64,000 bases of DNA from an uncultured Brachyspira sp. Lineage in GTDB: Bacteria; Spirochaetota; Brachyspiria; Brachyspirales; Brachyspiraceae. Below the pieces are notes generated by a model. That model ran no database searches. It was not told the origin of the DNA and saw nothing but the letters and a program-made list of their open reading frames with translations. The translations under genes and the position numbers were made by a program. Below, piece by piece: positions 9,055 to 19,040 of the stretch. The number at the start of each line of letters is the position of its first letter. The first letter of the stretch is position 1. The stretch lies in contig NZ_CAJUPR010000001.1 of NCBI RefSeq assembly GCF_910588665.1, positions 201,300 through 265,299 of the forward strand, read 5' to 3'.

Positions 9055-10968
9055 TTAAACATCTAAATTTCTTACATATCTTGCATTAGATTCTATAAAG
9101 TCTCTTCTTGGTTTTACTTCATCTCCCATAAGCATAGAAAATAATTGATCCGCTTTTTCAGCATCTTCGGTCAATACCTGATACATAAGTCTTGTTTCAG
9201 GATTCATAGTAGTTTCCCATAACTGATCTGCATTCATTTCCCCCAATCCTTTATATCTTTGTATATTGTATTTTTTATCTTTATTTTCCTCAAGTATTTT
9301 ATCTCTTTGATCATCAGAATAGGCATATACAAAATTTTTCTTATCAAAACTTATTTTATATAGAGGCGGAACAGCTATGAATATATGACCTAAGTCTATT
9401 AAAGGACGCATATATCTGAAAAAAAATGTTAAAAGCAAAGTTCTTATATGCGAGCCGTCAATATCTGCATCAGCCATTATAATAATTCTTCCGTATCTTA
9501 TTTTAGATATGTCAAATGAAGATCCTACCCCGCAGCCTAATGCGGCAATTATAGGCTTTAAACTTTCATTATCTATTATCTTATCAAGTCTGGCTTTTTC
9601 AACATTTAATACTTTACCTCTGAGAGGCAGAATAGCCTGAAAATGTCTGTCTCTTCCGCCCTTAGCTGTACCGCCTGCAGAATCTCCTTCCACAAGATAT
9701 ACTTCGCATTTATCAACTTCCTGTTCCGAACAGTCCGCTAATTTTCCTGGTAAAGAATCGCTTTCTAATGCATTTTTTCTTCTTGCTAAATCTCTTGCCT
9801 TTCTTGCGGCTTCTCTTGCCTGTGCGGCGGATATAATTTTTTCCAGTATAGCTTTTATAACCTTAGGATTTTGAGAGAAATAATCGTTTAATCCTTCAAC
9901 TACAAGCTTTTCCGTTGCAGTGCGTACTTCAGTATTTCCTAATTTAGTTTTTGTCTGTCCTTCAAACTGAGGATTAGGTATTTTTACAGACACTACGGCA
10001 ACTAAACCTTCTCTTGTATCTTCTCCCATAAATGTTATTTTATTCTTTTTATCTAGTTCAAGTTTTTTAGCAAAATCGCTGTAAACTCTGGTTAAAGCGG
10101 TTCTGAAACCTACCAAGTGACTACCGCCTTCGGTAGTATTAATATTATTGCAGTATGTAAATATATTTTCATTATAAGCATCAACATACTGCATAGCAAC
10201 TTCAACATCGGTTTTATTTTCATTTTTATGCAGATATATAGGCTTATCATGCAATGCTTTTTTATTCTCATTAAGATGAGCTATAAACATTTCTATACCG
10301 CCCTCATAATAAAATTCGCTGCTTATAATGCTGCTTTCTCTTTCATCTGTAAGAGTTATTTTTATTCCTCTATTTAAAAAAGCCAGTTCTCTAAGTCTGT
10401 TAGCCAATATTTTATAATCATAGAGCGTAGTTTCAAATATTTCGCTGTCAGCTTTGAATGTTACTTTAGTACCAGTTTTTGTGCTCGTACCCACTTCTTT
10501 TACAGGCTCTTCGGATATGCCTCTATGATATACCTGTCTGTATAGCTTGCCGTCTTTACTGACTTCTGCAATAAGCTCCGTACTTAGAGCATTAACCACA
10601 GATACGCCGACGCCATGCAAACCTCCTGATACTTTATATGTTTCATTATCAAATTTACCGCCTGCATGAAGCTTGGTCATAACTACTTCTAAAGCGGAAA
10701 TTTTAAGTTTCGGATGCATATCCACAGGTATTCCTCTTCCGTCATCTTCCACTTCCATTATATTATCTTTTTTAATGGTAACATTTATATTTTTACAGTA
10801 TCCCGCCATAGCTTCGTCTATACTATTGTCCACAACTTCATATACTAAGTGATGCAGACCCTGAGCACCTGTTGAACCTATATACATACCAGGACGCTTT
10901 CTAACAGGGTCCAGTCCTTCTAAAACTTGTATGTTTTTCGAGCTATATGTTTTTTCTGCGGCAGCCAT
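9055..10968 (-). CDS. gyrB: DNA gyrase subunit B
   Basis: ATPase subunit of gyrase, which introduces negative supercoils with GyrA. 637 aa. GHKL ATPase motifs (NSIDEAMAGY, DDGRGIPVDMHP, GGLHGVGVSVVNALS) are followed by the transducer, then the Toprim motifs VEGDSAGGTAKGGRDR at about 421-436 and DADIDGSH near 495, and the C-terminal QRYKGLGEMNADQLWET. The QTKTKLGN motif supports the type IIA family; GyrB is preferred over ParE because of the GGTAKGGRDR sequence and the location one gene away from recF. The promoter lies 47-75 bp upstream of the ATG. Confidence 0.96.
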   Translation of the reverse strand: MAAAEKTYSSKNIQVLEGLDPVRKRPGMYIGSTGAQGLHHLVYEVVDNSIDEAMAGYCKNINVTIKKDNIMEVEDDGRGIPVDMHPKLKISALEVVMTKLHAGGKFDNETYKVSGGLHGVGVSVVNALSTELIAEVSKDGKLYRQVYHRGISEEPVKEVGTSTKTGTKVTFKADSEIFETTLYDYKILANRLRELAFLNRGIKITLTDERESSIISSEFYYEGGIEMFIAHLNENKKALHDKPIYLHKNENKTDVEVAMQYVDAYNENIFTYCNNINTTEGGSHLVGFRTALTRVYSDFAKKLELDKKNKITFMGEDTREGLVAVVSVKIPNPQFEGQTKTKLGNTEVRTATEKLVVEGLNDYFSQNPKVIKAILEKIISAAQAREAARKARDLARRKNALESDSLPGKLADCSEQEVDKCEVYLVEGDSAGGTAKGGRDRHFQAILPLRGKVLNVEKARLDKIIDNESLKPIIAALGCGVGSSFDISKIRYGRIIIMADADIDGSHIRTLLLTFFFRYMRPLIDLGHIFIAVPPLYKISFDKKNFVYAYSDDQRDKILEENKDKKYNIQRYKGLGEMNADQLWETTMNPETRLMYQVLTEDAEKADQLFSMLMGDEVKPRRDFIESNARYVRNLDV

Positions 10969-11014
10969 ATTTGTAATTTTCCTCTTATAATATTTTATTT
11001 TCAGATTTTAATGT

Positions 11015-11043
11015 ATTATACAATGAATATAATAATATTACAA
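11015..11043 (-). promoter_or_regulatory. gyrB promoter
   Basis: Minus strand TTGTAA (11038-11043), 17-bp spacer, TATAAT (11015-11020). It predicts a leader of about 40 nt with the ribosome site AAGAGG. Confidence 0.6.
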
Positions 11044-11087
11044 ATTTAAATTACAGCAACACCAAAGGCGGACAGCGTAGGCGAACA

Positions 11088-11107
11088 TAGCAGCAATAAA
11101 AAATTAT
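11088..11107 (+). repeat. Dispersed short repeat, copy 2
   Basis: TAGCAGCAATAAAAAATTAT just beyond the 3' end of the DUF4132 pseudogene, preceded by GC-rich GGCGGACAGCGTAGGCGAAC (11067-11086). Confidence 0.4.
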
Positions 11108-11124
11108 AAATCCTTTTTTAATTA

Positions 11125-12942
11125 TTAAAATAATTCTGTTAATCTGAAATCCCATATCATAAGCATCAATAATCCGTAAACAAATCTGTCTGATGCTTTT
11201 TTATTATCAGTATTAGAAAATTTAATATTTATTTTTACTTTGTCTCTATAATCTACATATTCGTCTGTATTTATACTTATATTAAAATAGTCTCCGTTAT
11301 CTAATTCTAGATAATAGTCTCCTATTATGCTGCATCCTATATAACTGGCTATCATAGAATATCTTGCTCCGAAAGATTTAAAAGTACCGTAAGCTATTTC
11401 AGCATTCTGCAGTTTCGCTATCTCATTTATCAAATTATTTTTATCTAATTTAATAACAGGCAATTGATTTATAGTCTGAGAGATTTCATAATCTTCTAAC
11501 TGCTGTTTCCATTTGCTTATAGTCTCTTCATCCATTTCTGCAGGACTTGCTAAACTTATAAAACCGTCTTTATTAATTTGTATTTCTTCATCATCAGCAT
11601 TTGAATAGCTTCCGTCATTAGTATATCTGAAAAGAGTTATAAAATTATTATCTTTGTCATATAGATTCCAGACAAGAGAAGAAGAAAATTTATTCATTAT
11701 AGGATTATCAATAAATACTTCTTTGAAAAAACTATAATGATATTTTTTTTCATATATCAATAATGTAGTTAAATTTATAGAAAGTTTTTTTATAATATTT
11801 TGTATTTCTTTTTTTAAATATTTAATTTCATCTTTTATGCTTTTTGATAAATCTTTTGGTACCGATTTTAAAACTTTATTATTTTTTATATCAAATACAT
11901 TTACAGAACAATCATTATTTAGAATCAATTTATAATTATTATCAATAACTTTTTCTCCTCTTGCATCAAATCCGAAATTTGCTCTATATTTCAAACATAA
12001 ATCATCAATAGATAATCCTTCTTTTTCTGATATTTCATTTAATGAATCTAATACAGTTTCTTTTATTTCATATTTTTTTGTTTTTAAATATATTTCATAT
12101 AATGATTTTACAGCATAGTTATTATACATATTTATATTAAGTATTATTAAAAAGAATTTAGAATCTTTTTCTTTTCCGTATATTTTTCTTAAAGCCTCAT
12201 CTCCTCCGCATAAACTATAAACTACTGCAGCAGCTTTTTTATATGTTTCTATGTATATATTTTCTGCAAAACTTGAAAAACTTTCTTTATCAAGCAAATT
12301 AATAATAGAATCTATTTCAGGGATATTATAAATATTTCCTTTTAAAGACGAATATTTTGAGTATATATATCATATGACTTTTATATTAACTTCTCTCGAT
12401 TTATCTTTTATTAATACATTACAGTCTTTTATATAAGCAGCTTTCTTTTCATCTTCTTTGCTTAATTTTTTATTTATAGCTTCTTCATATTATTCAATAG
12501 TTTCAAAGAGTTTATAATCAAGCAGTTCTTTTAAATCATCATAATAAAGATTTTCTAATTTATTTTTGGTATATATAATTTTTTTATCTTTACTTTCTAA
12601 AGCTATTTTATAAATTTCTTTTATATTTTTTTCTAAAACTTTTGTAACATTGATATTAGAATAAGCATATAAATATAATATCCATTTCAGACTTAAATAA
12701 TCAACAGTTTCATTATTAAGAGGCTGATTAAAATTCTGGCATCCGTTAAACATACCGCTCATATTTGTAACATTGGAAGTATTCCATTTCTCTATACCTG
12801 AAAAATCTTTTCCTCCAATATCATAAAAATAAAATATTTCGCTCATATCAGTTATTAAACTTGTGTCAATATCTCATAAATAAATATTTTTATCTTTTAC
12901 TAGATTTTGTAATTCTTTTTTTGTTTTAGGTTGGTATTTCAT
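11125..12942 (-). pseudogene. BspA-like (DUF285) plus DUF4132 fusion gene interrupted by three in-frame stops
   Basis: One frame runs from the ATG at 12940-12942 to 11125 with stops only at TGA 12874-12876, TAA 12490-12492 and TGA 12370-12372. The opening (MKYQPKTKKELQNLVKD...YL-stop-DIDTS) and WNTSNVTNMSGMFNGCQNF are BspA-like DUF285 repeat sequence. The remainder is a helical region and a DUF4132 domain (FIDNPIMNKF, SLVWNLYDKDNNF, NADDEEIQI) that aligns with the intact paralogue at 28867. In that paralogue the third stop corresponds to an Arg codon (AIRYI). No frameshift separates the pieces, so decay looks recent. The role of DUF4132 proteins is unknown; BspA-like repeats are usually surface exposed. 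The fragment from 12297 could be translated alone from a TTG. Confidence 0.8.
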
Positions 12943-12973
12943 TTTTCTGTTTTTTCTCCCTAAATTATGATTT

Positions 12974-14041
12974 TTAATTTTTTATATTCGGTATATCAAA
13001 GATTTTGCCGTTTTCAAAGTTTTTTACCTTTTCTTTTTCTGTAACTGTTATGAATACTTGTCCTAATGTTTTAATATATTCAAGTATACTGCAGCGTTTT
13101 ATATTGTCAAGCTCAAGCATAGCATCATCAATCAACAGAATAGGGGATTTTTTTCTGTATTCTGATAATATTTTTTCGCTTGCCAATTTCATTATAAGCG
13201 TAAACATTCTCTTCTCTCCCTGAGATGAAAATTTTTTTGATAGAGAATCTTTATAAAAAAATTGATAATCCGCTCTATGTATGCCGAAGTATGTTGTATG
13301 CATTCTTATTTGTTCTTTCAAAGTGCATTCTAGTTTTTTTATATACTCGTTTTCATTTGATATGTCTTCTACAGTGGACTGATATTTTATTGCATAAGGG
13401 TTTTCATTTTTAAAAATATTTTTATAAATTTCATTCATTTTTTCTTCTAATATTTTTGAATATTTTTTATTTTCATCAGCTATATAAATAGAAAGTTTTG
13501 CAATATCATTATTATAAATATATGCTTCATTGGGTTTTGTATTGAGGCAGATATTTCTCATTTTAAGAAGTTTATTATATTTTATTAATGCAGATAAATA
13601 TTCTCTGGATACTGACGATATAAGCATATTAAAATAATCGCGCCTTAATTTAGGTTCATTTATTATCAAATCGGTATCATTGGGCAGAAATATGACATAT
13701 AGTATTCTTCCTATTAAGTTTTTTCTTGATGCAATTTCCTTTTTATCAATAAATAGTTTTTTTAATTTTTTTTGATATGCTATTTCTATATTTGTATCAT
13801 AATTTAATTCGGCTTCTCTGAAAATACCTCTTAAAAAATAATTATCTTTTTCATTTTTTATAAGCTCTCTGTCAAGTCTTGTTCTGAATGATACGCCGTT
13901 TCCAAGCATATAAATGGCTTCAAGTATATTAGTTTTTCCGCATCCGTTATGTCCGTATAATACATTTATTTTATCTGAAAATTCAAATATATTCTCATTA
14001 TAATTTCTAAAAGAACGCAATGTAAGTTCTTTGAGTATCAT
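12974..14041 (-). CDS. recF: DNA replication and repair protein RecF
   Basis: SMC-like ATPase that helps load RecA at single-strand gaps. 355 aa, normal length. Walker A GHNGCGKT at residues 31-37 inside NVLYGHNGCGKTNILEAIY, ABC-type signature FSSQGEKRMFTLIMKLA near 275, and Walker B PILLIDDAMLELD near 308, where E. coli-type RecF has DDV.SELD. The N-terminal LTLRSFRNY is characteristic. It is transcribed away from metK, which has its own terminator 90 bp upstream. The start is ATG with a distant AAAGG 16 bp before it. Confidence 0.93.
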   Translation of the reverse strand: MILKELTLRSFRNYNENIFEFSDKINVLYGHNGCGKTNILEAIYMLGNGVSFRTRLDRELIKNEKDNYFLRGIFREAELNYDTNIEIAYQKKLKKLFIDKKEIASRKNLIGRILYVIFLPNDTDLIINEPKLRRDYFNMLISSVSREYLSALIKYNKLLKMRNICLNTKPNEAYIYNNDIAKLSIYIADENKKYSKILEEKMNEIYKNIFKNENPYAIKYQSTVEDISNENEYIKKLECTLKEQIRMHTTYFGIHRADYQFFYKDSLSKKFSSQGEKRMFTLIMKLASEKILSEYRKKSPILLIDDAMLELDNIKRCSILEYIKTLGQVFITVTEKEKVKNFENGKIFDIPNIKN

Positions 14042-14130
14042 TTTGATTTAAGCCTTTAATTTATTAGTGTAATATATTATATATTAAAAACTTTAAAAAT
14101 AGTAGTATTTAGTGTTATACGATTAAAAAT

Positions 14131-14166
14131 AAAGCTTGTTAATAAAATATCATTAACAAGCTTTTT
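14131..14166 (-). terminator. Intrinsic terminator of metK
   Basis: Stem AAAGCTTGTTAAT / ATTAACAAGCTTT with an 8-nt loop, followed on the minus strand by a T-rich tract. Confidence 0.8.
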
Positions 14167-14210
14167 AAATGTTTAAAACTTTTCTAATTTTTTATCTCTG
14201 ATATAAATTA

Positions 14211-15392
14211 TCAGGCATTGGCAAATAAATCTTTTATATCCGTTTTTTCCCAAGTAAACTCTGGAAGTTCTCTTCCGAAATGTCCGTAAGCGGTTGTCTT
14301 CTCATATATTGGTCTTCTCAAATCAAGTTTTTTTATTATGCCCGAAGGAGTTAAATCAAGCTCTTTAGTAATTATATTGGCTAATACTTCATCATGTACT
14401 TTTGCTGTTCCGAAAGTATTGACATATACAGATAAAGGCTCTGGTACTCCGATAGCATAAGCAAACTGTACTAATGCTCTGTCTGCTATGCCGCTTGCCA
14501 CTATATTTTTAGCAATATATCTAGCCATGTAGCAGGCACTTCTGTCTACTTTTGTGGGATCTTTTCCGCTGAAAGCCCCGCCGCCATGAGCTCCATGTCC
14601 GCCGTAGCTGTCTACTATAATTTTTCTGCCTGTTAAGCCGCAGTCTCCCATAGGGCCGCCTACAACAAATGAACCTGTAGGGTTAATATAGTATTTAGTA
14701 TTTTCATCAAGCATATCCTGCGGACATATTTCATTAATAACATATTTTTTTATGTCAGCTTCTATCTGCTTATGCTCAACTCCTGCTGCATGCTGTGTGG
14801 AAATAACAACTGCATCTATTCTTGAGGCTTTGCCGTCTTTATATTCAACTGTAACCTGACTTTTTCCATCCGGTCTTAAATAGTCAACAGTTTTGTCTTT
14901 TCTGATTTTAGTTAAGCATTCCGCCAATCTATGAGCTAAATGTATAGTCAAAGGCATAAATGTTTCAGTTTCATTTATAGCATATCCGAACATTATGCCT
15001 TGATCTCCTGCACCTTCCGAAATATTTAAAGTTTTGGAATTAAATAAACCCTTTCCAGCACTTACTCCCATATCTATATCAGGAGATTGTTCTGCAATAG
15101 ATTCCATAACTGCGCAAGTGTCTGCATCAAATCCCATATCACTGCTTGTATATCCTATTCGCCTTACGGTATCCCTGGCGATTTTTTGATAATCCAATCT
15201 AGCTTTTGTAGTGATTTCCCCTGCTATAATAAGCATTCCTGTCTTTGCCAAAGTTTCGCAGGCTACTCTGGAATTAGGATCTTGTTTTAAACATTCGTCT
15301 AAGACTGCATCGCTTACAGCATCGCAGATCTTATCAGGATGGCCTTCTGTTACTGATTCAGAAGAGAAGTGATAATTTTTTATCTCAGCCAT
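14211..15392 (-). CDS. metK: S-adenosylmethionine synthetase
   Basis: Makes SAM from methionine and ATP, supplying the many methyltransferases of the cell. 393 aa. Family motifs: SVTEGHPDKICD (residues 14-25) for ATP and metal binding, GAGDQGIMFGYA near 123-134, and the glycine-rich GGGAFSGKDPTKVDRS near 268-283. The ribosome site AAGAGG precedes the ATG and a good promoter lies upstream. No SAM riboswitch could be recognised in the short leader of about 25-30 nt. It ends in a strong hairpin terminator. Confidence 0.97.
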   Translation of the reverse strand: MAEIKNYHFSSESVTEGHPDKICDAVSDAVLDECLKQDPNSRVACETLAKTGMLIIAGEITTKARLDYQKIARDTVRRIGYTSSDMGFDADTCAVMESIAEQSPDIDMGVSAGKGLFNSKTLNISEGAGDQGIMFGYAINETETFMPLTIHLAHRLAECLTKIRKDKTVDYLRPDGKSQVTVEYKDGKASRIDAVVISTQHAAGVEHKQIEADIKKYVINEICPQDMLDENTKYYINPTGSFVVGGPMGDCGLTGRKIIVDSYGGHGAHGGGAFSGKDPTKVDRSACYMARYIAKNIVASGIADRALVQFAYAIGVPEPLSVYVNTFGTAKVHDEVLANIITKELDLTPSGIIKKLDLRRPIYEKTTAYGHFGRELPEFTWEKTDIKDLFANA

Positions 15393-15424
15393 AGTTTTAC
15401 CTCTTATTAAAATATAATCGTTAT

Positions 15425-15453
15425 ATTTTATAGTAGTTAATATAAATAGTCAA
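15425..15453 (-). promoter_or_regulatory. metK promoter
   Basis: Minus strand TTGACT (15448-15453), 17-bp spacer, TAAAAT (15425-15430). The predicted start leaves a leader of about 25-30 nt, too short for a known SAM riboswitch. Confidence 0.65.
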
Positions 15454-15468
15454 GAAAATATTTTGTCT

Positions 15469-15738
15469 TTATGCCTCATTATCTAATATTAAAAATTCTA
15501 TATTGCCTATTTCAGTTATGATAAGAGAATCGTCTAATATATATTTTAATAGCATTCAGTATTATATCAGAACTTACTACTGCAGAAACTCCTATTTCTA
15601 AAATTTTTTAGGCTTATACTGTATTATTATTCCATTAAAAAAATATTTCTGTTTATCTGACATTTCATATAATTTTATTTTTGATATTATTTCATCAAGA
15701 ATTACAGTTTTGATTTTTTCAGGATTCTGTATCTTCAT
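15469..15738 (-). pseudogene. Remnant of the N-terminal part of a SAM-dependent methyltransferase
   Basis: From the ATG at 15736-15738 the frame reads MKIQNPEKIKTVILDEII ... FFNGIIIQYKPKK and stops near 15598. Shifting frame gives ILEIGVSAVVSSDIILNAI, which matches methyltransferase motif I, and a second shift gives LDDSLIITEIGNIEFLILD before a TAA at 15469-15471. Two frameshifts and loss of the rest of the domain leave a fossil of about 90 codons. It fills most of the gap between mgtE and metK. Confidence 0.55.
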
Positions 15739-15806
15739 AAATTACTGCTAAATATAATGTCTCTAAAAGAATTAGAGCAGATGTACGGATTTAAAAAATT
15801 AATTTG

Positions 15807-17162
15807 CTACCTGTTTAATATAGCTGCGGATATTAATAAATATATAGCAGTTCCTATTATATCGCATATAGAAGCCACAAGAGGCACGCTGCTTGTGGTA
15901 GGATCTTTTTTCAGCTTTACAAATAAAAAGGGAAGGCATAATCCTATTAAACTTCCTATTACTACAACCAATATCATAGAAATCGATACCGCAAAAGCAA
16001 TTATTAATCCGCCTCTGAAAACAGCTATCAATGATACGGCAATGCTCATAGTAATGCCTAGTACCACAGATACTAATGCCTCTTTTCCAAGCATAAAAAG
16101 CCAGTCTGTATTTTTTACATCTCCGACCGATAAGCTTCTTATTATAAGAGTTGAAGACTGAGCACCTGCATTACCTGCACTGTCTATTAAAAGAGGCAGG
16201 AAAAATATTAAAGAAACATATCGGCTTATAGTTTCTTCGAAAAGCCCTATAACATAACCTGATATAATATTGACGAATACTAAAATAAACAGCCAAAGTA
16301 TTCTTTTCTTATATAATATTAAAGGATTAGCTTGTTTTATATTACCGTCAAAATCATTATCAACGCTTATGGCTCCCAATTTATGAAAGTCTTCAGTATC
16401 TTCTTTCTCGGCAATATCAAATATATCATCTATTGTAACTATGCCGATCAAAGCGTTTTTAGAATCAACTACAGGTATGTAAAGCAGATCATACTTTCTT
16501 CCTACACGAACGGCTTCCTCCTGATCTGAATATACGGATAGATATATTATATCAGTATGCATAAGATTTTCTATTTTTTCATTATGAGAGGCAAATAATA
16601 AATCTTTTAATAATATATATCCTAATAATGTGCCGTCTTTATCTACTATATATATAACTTCAAAAGTTTCGGAATCTTTTCCGTATTTTCTGATATATTC
16701 TAAAGTCTGCTTAACGCTGTAATCAGGGTACACATCAATATATTCAGGCGTCATTATACGCCCTATGCTGTATTCAGGATATCCCAATAATTGTCTTGTA
16801 ATATTAAGATCATTTTCTCCCATAAGGGAAAATATCTTTTTAGTGATGTCTGCAGGAAGTTCTTCAAAAAGAGATGTTCTGTCGTCGGGACTCATTTCAT
16901 GTATAAGTTCTTTTAATTCATTTTCATTCATAGAAACTATAATTTTTTCCTGCTCTTCAGTTTCTAATTCAGAAAATACATAAGCTGCAGTTTCTCTTGA
17001 TAATAATCTGAAAACTATGCTTCTGTTTCTGTCTCCGTCTAATATCCTTATAATATCAACTATTTCGGCGGCATGCATATTGGACAATAAATATTTTAGC
17101 TTGTCCCATCTTTGATTTTCTATTACATTTATAATTTCCGTATATTCTTTATTTTCAGACAT
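15807..17162 (-). CDS. mgtE: Magnesium transporter MgtE
   Basis: Mg2+-gated magnesium channel of the inner membrane. 451 aa from the chosen ATG (MSENKEYTEI); an upstream in-frame TTG at 17198 would add 12 low-complexity residues. The N-terminal superhelical MgtE_N domain (residues 1-120: AAEIVDIIRILDGD, MSPDDRTSLFEELP) is followed by a tandem CBS pair (about 125-255, with MTPEYIDVYP and GIVTIDDIFDI) and five transmembrane helices. The pore region reads LPLLIDSAGNAGAQSSTLIIR, the family signature. It is divergent from pfkA; the promoter sits about 65-95 bp upstream. Confidence 0.95.
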   Translation of the reverse strand: MSENKEYTEIINVIENQRWDKLKYLLSNMHAAEIVDIIRILDGDRNRSIVFRLLSRETAAYVFSELETEEQEKIIVSMNENELKELIHEMSPDDRTSLFEELPADITKKIFSLMGENDLNITRQLLGYPEYSIGRIMTPEYIDVYPDYSVKQTLEYIRKYGKDSETFEVIYIVDKDGTLLGYILLKDLLFASHNEKIENLMHTDIIYLSVYSDQEEAVRVGRKYDLLYIPVVDSKNALIGIVTIDDIFDIAEKEDTEDFHKLGAISVDNDFDGNIKQANPLILYKKRILWLFILVFVNIISGYVIGLFEETISRYVSLIFFLPLLIDSAGNAGAQSSTLIIRSLSVGDVKNTDWLFMLGKEALVSVVLGITMSIAVSLIAVFRGGLIIAFAVSISMILVVVIGSLIGLCLPFLFVKLKKDPTTSSVPLVASICDIIGTAIYLLISAAILNR

Positions 17163-17227
17163 ATTTTTTATAATATTTTTTATATTTATATATATCAATT
17201 GTTTTATTATTATTATATAATATAGGC

Positions 17228-17256
17228 ATTATATAATAATAATAAAAAAAATCCAA
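17228..17256 (-). promoter_or_regulatory. mgtE promoter
   Basis: Minus strand TTGGAT (17251-17256), 17-bp spacer, TATAAT (17228-17233), in a very AT-rich divergent region shared with pfkA. Confidence 0.45.
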
Positions 17257-17300
17257 TAATGTATTTTAATATAAAAAATAGGTAAAGGAGTTATTTTAAT

Positions 17301-18281
17301 ATGGCTGATATAAAAAAGATCGGAGTGTTAACAAGCGGAGGAGATGCTTCAGGAATGAATCCCACTATAAGAAGTGTAGTAAGGACTTCAATAGCTAATG
17401 GTTTGGAAGTAGTAGGAATAAAAGAAGGCTATCAAGGTCTTATGTATAATGATGTATATACTATGACAGCGGGAAGTGTAGGAGGTATAATTAATCAGGG
17501 CGGTACTATATTATTTTCTGCAAGATCTCCTGAATTTCAAACAGAAGAAGGTATGAAAAAAGCCGCTGATAATATGAGATATCATGGTATGGACGCTTTA
17601 ATAGTAATAGGCGGAGACGGAACTTATAAAGGCGCTTTAGATTTTTATAATCATCATCCTGAATTTCCTATAGTTGCCATACCTGGAACTATTGACAATG
17701 ATATATTTGGTACCGATTATACAATAGGTTATGATACTGCAGTTAATGTGGCTATGGACGCTATAGATAAATTAAGAGATACAGCCACTAGTCATGGCAG
17801 ATGTTTTGTTGTGGAGGTAATGGGAAGACATGCAGGCTATATTGCCTTAGAGGTGGGAATAGCTTCTGGTGCAGAAGATATATTAATACCAGAAACTATT
17901 ACAGATATAGATAAAATAGTAGAGGAGCTTCAGATAGCCAAAAAAAGAGGTAAAAAATCTTCTATAATAGTGGTAGCGGAAGGAGACGAGTCAGGCGGAG
18001 CTATGGAAGTGGCTAAGCAGATAGAGGGAAAAACAGGCTTTGATACAAGAGTTACTATTATAGGACATATGCAGCGCGGAGGAACTCCGACTTCAAGAGA
18101 GCGTTTAATGGCTGCAAGATTTGGTTATATTGCCGTAAAAGCTCTGCTGGAAGGTAAAAAAAATGTTGCTGTAGGTATTTGGAAGGGAGAATATACTTAT
18201 ACTCCTCTTACGGATGCAGTTAAAAAAGTTCCTAAAGTGGATCCTATAGATTTAGCTTTATGCAGAACCCTTGCTATATAA
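17301..18281 (+). CDS. pfkA: ATP-dependent 6-phosphofructokinase
   Basis: Phosphorylates fructose 6-phosphate to fructose 1,6-bisphosphate in glycolysis. 326 aa, a standard short PFK. GGDGT at 104-108 and PGTIDND at 128-134 have Gly at the positions where pyrophosphate-dependent enzymes carry Asp and Lys, which points to ATP as donor. EVMGRHAGYIA and HMQRGGTPTSRERL complete the sugar-phosphate site. Ribosome site AAAGGAG 10 bp from the ATG. A glycosyltransferase gene follows 27 bp downstream and may be co-transcribed. Donor specificity is inferred from these two residues only. Confidence 0.95.
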   Translation: MADIKKIGVLTSGGDASGMNPTIRSVVRTSIANGLEVVGIKEGYQGLMYNDVYTMTAGSVGGIINQGGTILFSARSPEFQTEEGMKKAADNMRYHGMDALIVIGGDGTYKGALDFYNHHPEFPIVAIPGTIDNDIFGTDYTIGYDTAVNVAMDAIDKLRDTATSHGRCFVVEVMGRHAGYIALEVGIASGAEDILIPETITDIDKIVEELQIAKKRGKKSSIIVVAEGDESGGAMEVAKQIEGKTGFDTRVTIIGHMQRGGTPTSRERLMAARFGYIAVKALLEGKKNVAVGIWKGEYTYTPLTDAVKKVPKVDPIDLALCRTLAI

Positions 18282-18308
18282 AATAATAAAGTAGAGGCTA
18301 TATTTATT

Positions 18309-19040
18309 ATGATAGAAAATAAATCCATTTTGGGAATCAGAATAGATAATTTCAAAGTAAGTCTTGAAGAAATATTCGATTACTTTAAATATGGAAAAAA
18401 TATACTCATAATATACTTGGATGTGCATCATCTTTTAAAGGCAAGGCATAATAAAAAATTAAAAGAAATAATAAAAAATGCTTCTTTTGTAATTGCTGCA
18501 CATCCTTTTATAGCTAAGGCGTATAAATTTATATACAAAGAGGAATTAAAATATATAAATGAATTTATTTTATTTTCTAAAATATTGGATTATATAGAAC
18601 AGAAAAATATGTCTTTGTTTTTATTCGGAGATTATGAAAAATATTTCTTCACAATATCGGAAAAAATTAAAAAAGTTTATCCTAAAATATATATGCTTGG
18701 TAATTATAAAAATACAAAGGATAAAGGAGAGCTTGATAAGGCTTTCATAGGATTTAAAAAGATAGAACCTGATGTTTTTCTAATACATATGAGTTTTAAG
18801 AAAGCATTGTATTGGTTTGATTTAAATAAGCAGAATTTGGATATGAAATTCTGCATACCTTTTAAAAGACCATTGGACAGTTTTGCTGGTAAAATAAAGC
18901 CTCCTAATATGGAAATGCTCAATAAAGATAAAAAATATTTTTACATTTTACAATCTCCAATCTTATATATACAATTTTGGATATTAGTTCTCTTTGAAAA
19001 AATATTCGGCAGTAAAATTAGTAAAAATGCTTCTAATTAA
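18309..19040 (+). CDS. WecG/TagA/CpsF-like glycosyltransferase (GT26), divergent
   Basis: 243 aa, the usual length of the GT26 family, which transfers a sugar to a lipid-linked acceptor in wall or polysaccharide assembly. Evidence is the overall layout: an N-terminal ILGIRIDNFKVSLEEIFDYF, a central LFLFGDYEKY followed by ISEKIKKVYPKIYMLGNY (family pattern LLGG...A..L...YP...I.G.), PDVFLIHMSFKKALYWF and a C-terminal hydrophobic segment. The catalytic Asp usually seen after the NAD/HT region is not obvious, so activity is uncertain. Ribosome site GAGG; 27 bp after pfkA. Its stop overlaps the convergent TPR gene end by 8 bp. Confidence 0.6.
   Translation: MIENKSILGIRIDNFKVSLEEIFDYFKYGKNILIIYLDVHHLLKARHNKKLKEIIKNASFVIAAHPFIAKAYKFIYKEELKYINEFILFSKILDYIEQKNMSLFLFGDYEKYFFTISEKIKKVYPKIYMLGNYKNTKDKGELDKAFIGFKKIEPDVFLIHMSFKKALYWFDLNKQNLDMKFCIPFKRPLDSFAGKIKPPNMEMLNKDKKYFYILQSPILYIQFWILVLFEKIFGSKISKNASN

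Noticed and set aside
11125..12942. TGA codons read as an amino acid in the BspA/DUF4132 gene
   Set aside because: One of the three stops is TAA, and intact housekeeping genes of the window contain no in-frame TGA. Recoding is not needed; mutation is simpler.
15393..15470. SAM riboswitch before metK
   Set aside because: The promoter lies only about 30-60 bp upstream of the ATG, leaving no space for a known SAM riboswitch.
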